Assembly: GCA_946221915.1 (NCBI GenBank)
Contig: CAMIKG010000075.1
Location: forward strand, 1-20,079
Origin: an uncultured Erwinia sp.
GTDB lineage: Bacteria; Pseudomonadota; Gammaproteobacteria; Enterobacterales; Enterobacteriaceae
Direction: 5' to 3'
DNA: 20,079 nt
The notes below the pieces were generated by a model, which ran no database searches, had not been told where the DNA came from, and saw nothing but the letters and a program-made list of their open reading frames with translations. Shown piece after piece: positions 14,579 to 20,079 of this stretch (position 1 is the first letter of the stretch; the number at the start of each line of letters is the position of its first letter). A program made the position numbers and the translations under genes.

Positions 14579-15535
14579 TTAGTAACCCATACCTTTTTTC
14601 TTATCTAACTCGGTTTGTGCATCAGCAGGCTGATATAAGCGTGATTCAGTCTGAATCACTTTCGGAGGGATAGTGCCGTCTTGTTTGAATTTCTCCAGCG
14701 CGTCAAACGCAGGCCCGGCCATATTTGGCGTCAGCTCAACGCTGGCATTGGCTTCACCGGCCAGCATCGCTTTGAAAATATCCGGAACGCCGTCAATAGA
14801 ACCGGTCAGAATATCCTTACCGGGCTTCAGGCCAGCTTCTTTAATCGCCTGAATCGCGCCGATCACCATATCGTCGTTATGGGCGTAAACCATGCAGATA
14901 TTTTTGCCGTTATTTTCCGCTTTAATAAAACTTTCCATCACTTCTTTACCTTTACTGCGGGTAAAGTCGCCAGACTGGGAACGGATGATTTTGATATTTT
15001 TGCTGTTGGCGATCGCCTCAGCAAAACCTTTTTTACGGTCGATGGCGACGCTGGCGCCAACCGTGCCCTGTAATTCAACGACATTACAGGTTTTATCGCC
15101 GACCTGCTTAATCAGCCATTCGCCAATCAGCTTGCCTTCCAGCACGTTATCCGCGGTCACCACCGACATATACAGTGACTTGTCTTTCACCACGATGGCG
15201 CGATCGAGCAGGAAAACCGGAATCTTCGCATCTATCGCTTCTTCCAGTACCGGCTCCCAGCCGGTTTGTACCACCGGGGCAATAAATATGGCATCCACGC
15301 CCTGCGCGATAAAGGAACGCACCGCCTTAATCTGGTTCTCCTGTTTCTGCTGACCATCGGCAATTTTTAGCGTGATGCCGCGTTTGGCCGCTTCGCTTTT
15401 CGCCACATTGGTTTCTGCTGCACGCCAGCCTGATTCTGAGCCGACCTGTGAAAAACCCACCGTCATCTCTGCTGCCAGCGCAGAGCCCGAGAGTGCCGCA
15501 CTCACCAGGGTGGTTAAGAGTAAACGCTTCCACAT
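14579..15535 (-). CDS. ytfQ: Furanose-sugar-binding periplasmic protein YtfQ
   Basis: This is the periplasmic receptor of the YtfQRT-YjfF importer; E. coli YtfQ prefers galactofuranose. It has 318 residues, the E. coli length. The signal peptide is MWKRLLLTTLVSAALSGSALA, cleaved at about residue 21. Family sugar-binding loops are intact: GFSQVGSESGWRAAETN, FLLDRAI, ELQGTVGASVAIDRKKGF, YAHNDDMVIGAIQ and GSIDGVPD. The ATG at 15535 has AGAGGA upstream. It is the first gene of the operon, transcribed away from cnu. A one-sided CRP-like site lies about 75-95 bp upstream. Placement beside arabinose catabolic genes makes arabinofuranose a reasonable alternative ligand, but this is inference. Confidence 0.95.
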   Translation of the reverse strand: MWKRLLLTTLVSAALSGSALAAEMTVGFSQVGSESGWRAAETNVAKSEAAKRGITLKIADGQQKQENQIKAVRSFIAQGVDAIFIAPVVQTGWEPVLEEAIDAKIPVFLLDRAIVVKDKSLYMSVVTADNVLEGKLIGEWLIKQVGDKTCNVVELQGTVGASVAIDRKKGFAEAIANSKNIKIIRSQSGDFTRSKGKEVMESFIKAENNGKNICMVYAHNDDMVIGAIQAIKEAGLKPGKDILTGSIDGVPDIFKAMLAGEANASVELTPNMAGPAFDALEKFKQDGTIPPKVIQTESRLYQPADAQTELDKKKGMGY

Positions 15536-15608
15536 AATCTTTATTCCTCTGATGGGAGATTGCTGTATAGGGTAAAGCCCCTCAAGCCTGGACTATTCGC
15601 GTGCAAAC

Positions 15609-15630
15609 AATGTCGACGTAGTTCACAAAA
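15609..15630 (-). promoter_or_regulatory. Candidate CRP site upstream of ytfQ
   Basis: Read on the - strand: TTTTGTGA, six bases, then TCGAC. The left half is perfect and AT-flanked; the right half matches at 2 of 5. It is centred about 85 bp before the ytfQ ATG. A possible -10 (TATACA, about 15570) is nearby, but no good -35 was found. Confidence 0.35.
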
Positions 15631-15650
15631 TGCCACGAATTAAATGGCTT

Positions 15651-15663
15651 ACGTTATTAACGT
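15651..15663. promoter_or_regulatory. 13-bp palindrome upstream of ytfQ
   Basis: ACGTTA-T-TAACGT is a perfect odd-length palindrome about 115 bp upstream of the ytfQ start. The size suits a dimeric regulator. It does not match the GalR/LacI consensus that I would expect for a galactose-type system. Confidence 0.3.
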
Positions 15664-15947
15664 CACTTTCTCGCCATGCGATATATGGAAATTTTACCTG
15701 CGCACTGTTATTTATCGGTTAAATATTCCCAGTAAACTGAAGCGGTTAACAGACAATGATTTGAAAGCGATTACAGCACCACGTAAATATCTGTCATTTT
15801 CTTCTGCACGCGAAGACGCAAAGAAATTATCTAATCTGTGATATTTCGCACACTGAATAACGAATGGCGACTTTTAGCGCCCCCATTGAGTAAAATTTTA
15901 CAGAGGGTAAAAAGAGGCGTTTTATTACTGCAGCGCACGGCAGTTTT

Positions 15948-16088
15948 ATGACAATGAAAAGAGATTTTATTAAAAAAAAACAGCGGCAGAAGTGCGGTTT
16001 ATTGCAGAAAACTCTCAAAACTTGCCTTTTGTGCTTTGTTATACTCTATTTTTCACTTTTTGCTGTTTTTTTACTCGTTGCGCTATAG
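15948..16088 (+). CDS. Possible small single-pass membrane protein (46 aa)
   Basis: ATG ACA ATG starts a 46-codon frame ending in TAG. The N-terminal half is very basic (KRDFIKKKQRQKC), followed by one hydrophobic segment of about 21 residues at the C-terminus (CLLCFVILYFSLFAVFLLVAL). The shape fits an N-in, single-span membrane protein. It lies where E. coli has blr, a 41-residue single-span division protein, just upstream of cnu and on the same strand. However, sequence and topology do not match Blr. There is no good Shine-Dalgarno (only GGCAG) and the likely cnu promoter lies inside the frame. It may be a chance reading of AT-rich DNA. Confidence 0.22.
   Translation: MTMKRDFIKKKQRQKCGLLQKTLKTCLLCFVILYFSLFAVFLLVAL
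16037..16045 (+). promoter_or_regulatory. Extended -10 promoter of cnu
   Basis: TGTTATACT matches the extended -10 TGnTATAAT with one mismatch. There is no recognisable -35, which extended -10 promoters can lack. Start of transcription would be at about 16052, leaving a leader of about 95 nt before cnu. Confidence 0.5.
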
Positions 16089-16146
16089 ACACGCTTATCC
16101 GTCCCCCTATACTAAACGATTCATTTCCAACGACCTGATGGCCATT

Positions 16147-16362
16147 ATGACAGCGCAAGATTACTTGTTGAAATTCCGCAAAGTGAGCACTTTGGAGACT
16201 CTGGAAAAACTCTTTGATCATCTGAATTATTCTCTGAATGATGATAAAGAGATTCTGAATATGTATCGCGCCGCCGACCATCGCCGCGCGGAGATCGTTT
16301 CCGGCGGACGCCTGTTTGACCTCGGCTGCGTCCCCAAATCCGTCTGGCGGTATGTCGTATAA
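16147..16362 (+). CDS. cnu: Hha-family nucleoid-associated protein Cnu (YdgT)
   Basis: Cnu is a small Hha paralogue that binds H-NS/StpA and, in E. coli, a site near oriC. It helps silence AT-rich and laterally acquired DNA. The 71-residue protein is collinear with E. coli Cnu (MTxQDYLLKFRK, LEKLFDHLNY, NMYRAADHRRAE, SGGRLFDLG, VPKSVW). An ATG three codons upstream (16138) is also in frame; neither has a strong ribosome-binding site, and I use 16147 because it matches the family N-terminus and length. The stop overlaps the ydgK start by one base (TAATG). It is expected to be driven by the extended -10 at 16037-16045. Confidence 0.95.
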   Translation: MTAQDYLLKFRKVSTLETLEKLFDHLNYSLNDDKEILNMYRAADHRRAEIVSGGRLFDLGCVPKSVWRYVV

Positions 16363-16805
16363 TGACTGATTCCTCTTCTGCACCACGTCTGGGGGGCTGG
16401 CTGCTGCTGCCCCTGGCATGGCTGATTATGACCCTGCTGACCAGCGCGCTGGTGCTGGCAATGTATCTTAGCGCCCTGCTGAATCCGGCCCTGCGCGAAG
16501 CGCTGATGAATAATACGCAGGCGTTTACCCTGCAGTGGGTGCTGTCGCTGGCGACGTCACTGGCGATGTGGGGCTACAGTATCTGGGTGACCTGGCTGTT
16601 CTGTAAACGTTCACGCCGTTTGCCGCGCCATTACATTATCTGGCTGCTGCTGACGGTAGTACTGGCGATCAAAACCTTCGCCTTTTCGCCGGTCAGCGAT
16701 AACGCCGCACTGCGCACCCTGTTGATTGCGCTGCTGGTTGCCTCCGTGCTGGTTCCCTACTTCAAGCGGTCAAAACGGGTAAAAGAGACGTTTATTAGCC
16801 AATAA
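16362..16805 (+). CDS. ydgK: DUF2569-family inner-membrane protein YdgK
   Basis: This is a 147-residue protein of unknown function, placed as YdgK by its position between cnu and rsxA and by the DUF2569-type opening GGWLLLPLAW. Four membrane segments can be seen, at about 11-38, 55-80, 88-108 and 115-135. They are separated by a basic loop (CKRSRRLPRHY) and followed by a basic tail (KRSKRVKETF). It is translationally coupled to cnu by a one-base overlap. A strong intrinsic terminator follows 76 bp after its stop, so cnu-ydgK form one transcript. No catalytic motif is visible; any link to the Rsx complex rests only on conserved neighbourhood. Confidence 0.85.
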   Translation: MTDSSSAPRLGGWLLLPLAWLIMTLLTSALVLAMYLSALLNPALREALMNNTQAFTLQWVLSLATSLAMWGYSIWVTWLFCKRSRRLPRHYIIWLLLTVVLAIKTFAFSPVSDNAALRTLLIALLVASVLVPYFKRSKRVKETFISQ

Positions 16806-16881
16806 GCGCTGTGAAAAACGTCAATAATTTAATCCTGAGTGCGATCGTAAACCCGCATCAGAACATGGATATTGAGCTGAC

Positions 16882-16917
16882 GCCGCTTATCACCGATAAT
16901 AAGCGGCTTTTATTTTT
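16882..16917 (+). terminator. Intrinsic terminator between ydgK and rsxA
   Basis: A 9-bp perfect stem (GCCGCTTAT / ATAAGCGGC) with an 8-nt loop is followed by TTTTATTTTT. It is a strong rho-independent terminator for cnu-ydgK. It ends only 15 bp before the rsxA ATG, so it also sits in the rsxA leader. Confidence 0.9.
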
Positions 16918-16932
16918 CCCCCGGGTGTAACA

Positions 16933-17514
16933 ATGACCGAATACCTGCTTCTTTTTGTCAGCACAGTGCTGGTGAACAACTTCGTTTTAGTGAAGTTTCT
17001 CGGCCTCTGTCCCTTTATGGGCGTTTCCAAAAAACTGGAAACGGCGATTGGCATGGGACTCGCCACCACATTCGTTATCACCCTGGCTTCGATTTGCGCG
17101 TGGCTGGTGAATCACCTGATCCTGCTGCCGCTCGATCTGGTCTATCTGCGCACCCTCTCCTATATTCTGGTGATCGCCGTGACGGTGCAGTTCACCGAGA
17201 TGGTGGTGCGTAAAACCAGTCCATCCCTGTATCGCCTGCTGGGCATCTTTCTGCCACTGATCACCACCAACTGCGCGGTGCTGGGTGTACCGCTGCTGAG
17301 CGTTAACCTCAATCACACCTTCCTGCAGGCCGGTATGTATGGTTTCAGCGCATCGGTGGGCTTTACCCTGGTGATGGTGCTGTTCGCCGGTATGCGTGAG
17401 CGTCTGGTGCTGGCCAATGTGCCTGCGCCATTTAAAGGCTCCTCCATCGCGCTGATTACCGCAGGTCTGATGGCGCTGGCCTTTATGGGCTTCTCGGGGT
17501 TGGTTAAGTTCTGA
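16933..17514 (+). CDS. rsxA: Rsx/Rnf electron transport complex, membrane subunit RsxA
   Basis: RsxA is an integral-membrane subunit of the Rsx (Rnf-type) complex, which in E. coli reduces SoxR's [2Fe-2S] cluster to switch off the oxidative-stress response. It has 193 residues, the exact family length, with about six membrane helices. C26 in FLGLCPFMGVS and C114 in TTNCAVLG are in the motifs that hold an intramembrane [2Fe-2S] cluster in Rnf/Nqr relatives. The FTEMVVRKTSPSLYRLLGIFLPL block is nearly invariant. The ATG at 16933 has only a weak GGGTG upstream and lies directly behind an intrinsic terminator. Its stop overlaps the rsxB start by one base. Confidence 0.97.
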   Translation: MTEYLLLFVSTVLVNNFVLVKFLGLCPFMGVSKKLETAIGMGLATTFVITLASICAWLVNHLILLPLDLVYLRTLSYILVIAVTVQFTEMVVRKTSPSLYRLLGIFLPLITTNCAVLGVPLLSVNLNHTFLQAGMYGFSASVGFTLVMVLFAGMRERLVLANVPAPFKGSSIALITAGLMALAFMGFSGLVKF

Positions 17515-18107
17515 TGACTGCAATCTGGATCGCTATTATTGCTGTGAGCGCGCTGGGACTGGTGTTTGGCGCTATCCTCGGTTATGCCGCGCGCCGCTTC
17601 AAAGTCGAAGCAGACCCGATCGTCGATCAAATCGATGAGATTCTGCCGCAGAGCCAGTGTGGTCAGTGCGGCTACCCGGGCTGCCGCCCGTATGCCGAGG
17701 CCGTTGGTAACAACGGTGAAGCCATTAACAAATGTGCCCCTGGCGGCGAACAAACCATGCTAAAGCTGTCGGCGTTACTGAACGTCGACCCGCAACCGCT
17801 GGACGGCGGTGAGGAAGTACAGGCTCCCGTGCGTACCGTCGCCTGGATCGACGAAGAGAACTGCATCGGCTGTACCAAGTGCATCCAGGCCTGCCCGGTC
17901 GATGCCATTGTCGGCGCCACCCGCGCGATGCATACCGTACTCAGCGATGTCTGTACCGGCTGCGACCTGTGCGTCGCCCCCTGCCCGACCGATTGTATTG
18001 AAATGCGTCCGGTAGCCACCACCACGGCTAACTGGAAGTGGGACCTGAATACTATTCCGGTGCGTGTTATTCCTGTCGATAGTATTCCTGTGGATAGCCA
18101 TGCGTAA
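17514..18107 (+). CDS. rsxB: Rsx/Rnf complex iron-sulfur subunit RsxB
   Basis: RsxB is a membrane-anchored ferredoxin-like subunit that relays electrons within Rsx. It has 197 residues. An N-terminal membrane anchor (about 3-25) is followed by a four-cysteine Fe-S domain (C49, C52, C57, C74; QCGQCGYPGC...KC). Two [4Fe-4S] ferredoxin motifs follow, CIGCTKCIQACP and CTGCDLCVAPCP. The C-terminus ends in a short near-repeat (IPVRVIPVDSIPVDSHA), slightly longer than in E. coli. The start overlaps the rsxA stop by one base and the stop overlaps the rsxC start by 8 bp, so rsxABC are tightly coupled. Confidence 0.97.
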   Translation: MTAIWIAIIAVSALGLVFGAILGYAARRFKVEADPIVDQIDEILPQSQCGQCGYPGCRPYAEAVGNNGEAINKCAPGGEQTMLKLSALLNVDPQPLDGGEEVQAPVRTVAWIDEENCIGCTKCIQACPVDAIVGATRAMHTVLSDVCTGCDLCVAPCPTDCIEMRPVATTTANWKWDLNTIPVRVIPVDSIPVDSHA

Positions 18108-20079
18108 TCTGTTTAATTTCCTCAAGAAAGATCGTATCTGGGACTTCGACGGCGGCATCCATCCGCCAGAGATGAAGACCCAGTCTAACGGCACGCCGCT
18201 GCGCCAGATCCCGTTGCCGACACAGTTTATCATTCCGCTGAAGCAGCATATTGGCAGCGAAGGTGAACTGTGCGTCGCGCCCGGCGATAAGGTGCTGCGC
18301 GGCCAGCCGCTGACCTTTGGCCGTGGTCGTATGCTGCCGGTGCATGCGCCGACTTCCGGCACCGTCGAACGTATTGCGCCGCATATCACCGCGCATCCGT
18401 CAGGACTGGCGGAAATGTGTGTGTTTATCACCCCAGACGGCGAAGACCGCTGGGTTGAGCGGGAAATCGTCAGCGATTATCGCCAGCTGACGCGTGAAGA
18501 GGTGGTGCAACGTATTCACCAGGCGGGCGTGGCCGGTCTGGGCGGCGCGGGCTTCCCGACCGGCACCAAACTGCGCGGCGGTCTGCAGGGCGTCAATACG
18601 CTGATTATCAATGCCGCTGAGTGTGAACCCTATATCACTGCCGATGACCGGCTGATGCAGGACTGCGCCGCCGAAGTGCTGGAAGGTTCGCGCATTCTTG
18701 CCTGGGTATTGCAGGCGGATCGGGTGCTGATTGGCATCGAGGACAACAAGCCGGAAGCGATTGCCGCGCTGAAGCAGGCGCTGGGCGACAGCCGCGATCT
18801 GCTACTGCGCGTCATCCCAACCAAGTACCCTTCCGGCGGCGCGAAACAGCTGACCAAAATTCTCACCGGCAAAGAAGTGCCGCACGGCGGGCGCTCGTCC
18901 GATATTGGCGTGCTGATGCAGAACGTCGGCACCGCGTTTGCGGTGAAACGCGCGATTGTTGATGGTGAACCGATTACCGAACGTGTGGTGACGCTGACCG
19001 GTGAATCGATCGCCCGGCCGTGCAATGTGTGGGGACGTCTCGGCACGCCGGTCAGTCACCTGCTGCGCTACGCGGGTTTCGCGCCTGCCGATGCACAGAT
19101 GGTGGTGATGGGCGGCCCGCTGATGGGCTTTACCCTGCCGTCGCTGGATGTGCCGGTGGTGAAGATCTCCAACTGTATTCTGGCGCCTTCCGCCAGCGAA
19201 ATGGGCAACAACGAGCCGGAGCAATCCTGTATTCGTTGCAGCGCCTGCGCTGACGCCTGCCCGGCGAATCTGCTGCCGCAGCAACTGTACTGGTACAGCC
19301 AGGGTGGCGATCACGAGAAAGCGCGTGCGCACTTTATTGATGACTGCATCGAGTGCGGCGCCTGCGCCTATGTCTGCCCGAGCAATATTCCACTGGTGCA
19401 GTACTACCGTCAGGAAAAAGCGGAACTGCGCGCCATCGATCAGGAAGCCAAACGCACTGCCGAGGCGAAAGCGCGCTTTGAAGCGCGTAAAGAACGTCTT
19501 GAACGAGAAAAACTGGCGCGTGAACAGCGTCATGAGCAGGCAAAACGTCGCGTCAGCGCCAGCGAACAGGGCGAAATCTCTGCCGCCGTGGCGCGGGTGA
19601 AAGCCAAACAGACCACCGTTGTTGATGAGTCGGCGTTAGCCGCGGCAGCTGCTGAGCGCGATGCACGTAAAGCAGAAGCGCACGCGCGTCAGTCAGCGGA
19701 ACAGGCCGCGACGGCGCCAGTCAGCAACCAGATTGATGACCCACGCAAAGCGGCGGTAGAAGCCGCCATCGCCCGTGCCAAAGCGAAGAAAGCGGCACAG
19801 GAGACACAGGGCGTGGCCGCTGAGAAACCGGCGGCAGTCAGTGAAGATGCCGATCCGCGTAAAGCGGCGGTGGCTGCCGCGATTGCGCGAGCGAAAGCGA
19901 AGAAAGCAGCACAGAGCGATGACGCTGCCCCTGCCGCTGAAGCAGAAAGCGCCCCGGCAGCCAGCGCAGAAGAAGTCGATCCGCGCAAAGCGGCGGTTGC
20001 AGCCGCAGTGGCACGCGCCAAAGCGAAAAGAGCGGCGCAAAACGCCGAAGCGGTTCCCGCAGAAGCTCCTGCTGCTGAC
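18100..20079 (+). CDS. rsxC: Rsx/Rnf complex subunit RsxC, 3' end outside window
   Basis: RsxC is the NADH-oxidising, FMN-binding peripheral subunit of Rsx, homologous to RnfC and to the Complex I 51-kDa type fold. 660 codons are present without a stop. The N-terminal part has IWDFDGGIHPPEMKTQSNG and the glycine-rich nucleotide/flavin loop GLGGAGFPTGTKL. Then come SSDIGVLMQNVGTA and two [4Fe-4S] sites: C377, C380, C383, C387 (CIRCSACADAC) and C416, C419, C422, C426 (CIECGACAYVC). From about residue 440 the protein becomes a charged, Ala/Lys/Arg/Glu-rich coiled-coil tail ending in repeats of DPRKAAVxAAIARAKAKKAAQ. E. coli RsxC has about 740 residues, so some of the tail is missing here. The ATG at 18100 overlaps the rsxB stop (ATGCGTAA). 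Confidence 0.96.
   Translation, partial: MRNLFNFLKKDRIWDFDGGIHPPEMKTQSNGTPLRQIPLPTQFIIPLKQHIGSEGELCVAPGDKVLRGQPLTFGRGRMLPVHAPTSGTVERIAPHITAHPSGLAEMCVFITPDGEDRWVEREIVSDYRQLTREEVVQRIHQAGVAGLGGAGFPTGTKLRGGLQGVNTLIINAAECEPYITADDRLMQDCAAEVLEGSRILAWVLQADRVLIGIEDNKPEAIAALKQALGDSRDLLLRVIPTKYPSGGAKQLTKILTGKEVPHGGRSSDIGVLMQNVGTAFAVKRAIVDGEPITERVVTLTGESIARPCNVWGRLGTPVSHLLRYAGFAPADAQMVVMGGPLMGFTLPSLDVPVVKISNCILAPSASEMGNNEPEQSCIRCSACADACPANLLPQQLYWYSQGGDHEKARAHFIDDCIECGACAYVCPSNIPLVQYYRQEKAELRAIDQEAKRTAEAKARFEARKERLEREKLAREQRHEQAKRRVSASEQGEISAAVARVKAKQTTVVDESALAAAAAERDARKAEAHARQSAEQAATAPVSNQIDDPRKAAVEAAIARAKAKKAAQETQGVAAEKPAAVSEDADPRKAAVAAAIARAKAKKAAQSDDAAPAAEAESAPAASAEEVDPRKAAVAAAVARAKAKRAAQNAEAVPAEAPAAD
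19738..20040 (+). repeat. Three 21-codon repeats in the RsxC tail
   Basis: Units at 19738-19800, 19852-19914 and 19978-20040 each encode DPRKAAVxAA(I/V)ARAKAK(K/R)AAQ, in frame and all 63 bp. They are joined by Ala/Glu/Pro-rich linkers of 51 and 63 bp. Nucleotide differences are mostly at third codon positions, so these are old rather than fresh copies. More units may follow beyond the window. Confidence 0.9.

Larger units (their letters stand above)
15536..16146. other. 611-bp intergenic region between ytfQ and cnu
   Basis: An AT-rich gap between divergent genes. It holds a CRP-like half-site and a 13-bp palindrome near ytfQ, a perfect 12-bp palindrome GTAAAATTTTAC (15890-15901), a possible 46-codon membrane ORF (15948-16088) and an extended -10 promoter before cnu. 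A 65-codon frame at 15644-15841 (+) has no ribosome-binding site and is discussed under findings. Confidence 0.7.

Noticed and set aside
18802..20040. Long - strand frames opposite rsxC
   Set aside because: The Ala/Ser-rich or Arg/Phe-rich translations are complements of the RsxC repeats and core, not genes.

Overview
The window is chromosomal DNA from an enterobacterium (Enterobacterales). The predicted proteins AraF, AraG, AraH, AraB, AraA, AraC, YtfQ/R/T, YjfF, Cnu and RsxA/B/C match my recollection of their Escherichia coli counterparts over nearly their full length. Coding density is high, the DNA is GC-rich, and two families of long palindromic intergenic repeats are present. An Erwinia/Pantoea-type genome is my best guess, but nothing in the sequence proves a genus.

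Layout. (1) 1-1689: the 3' part of a GNAT acetyltransferase gene (+), converging across a short hairpin on ydgJ (-). (2) 1814-10247: an L-arabinose locus. araC (-) lies just upstream of ydgJ. The transporter genes araF-araG-araH (-) and the catabolic genes araB-araA (+) diverge from a 374-bp control region with a clear AraC I1-I2-like site. araD is not present. (3) 10248-10962: 715 bp without genes, holding a terminator-like palindrome, a nested cruciform-capable palindrome and two inverted copies of a ~148-bp repeat. (4) 10963-15535: ytfQ-ytfR-ytfT-yjfF (-), a complete furanose-type sugar ABC transporter (galactofuranose in E. coli). (5) 15536-16146: a 611-bp AT-rich gap with a possible tiny membrane-protein ORF and an extended -10 promoter. 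(6) 16147-20079: cnu-ydgK (+), a strong terminator, then rsxA-rsxB-rsxC (+). rsxC runs off the window.

How the parts fit. AraFGH would bring in L-arabinose and AraA/AraB would turn it into L-ribulose 5-phosphate. The epimerase AraD must come from elsewhere. YtfQRT-YjfF would add uptake of furanose-form sugars. Both transporters carry a strong hairpin between the binding-protein gene and the ATPase gene, an arrangement that usually keeps the binding protein in excess. In E. coli, ydgJ (-) and blr-cnu-ydgK-rsx (+) are neighbours. Here the same divergent pair is split by about 14.5 kb of sugar-uptake genes, so the arabinose/furanose block looks like an insertion into, or a different resolution of, the ydgJ/cnu junction.
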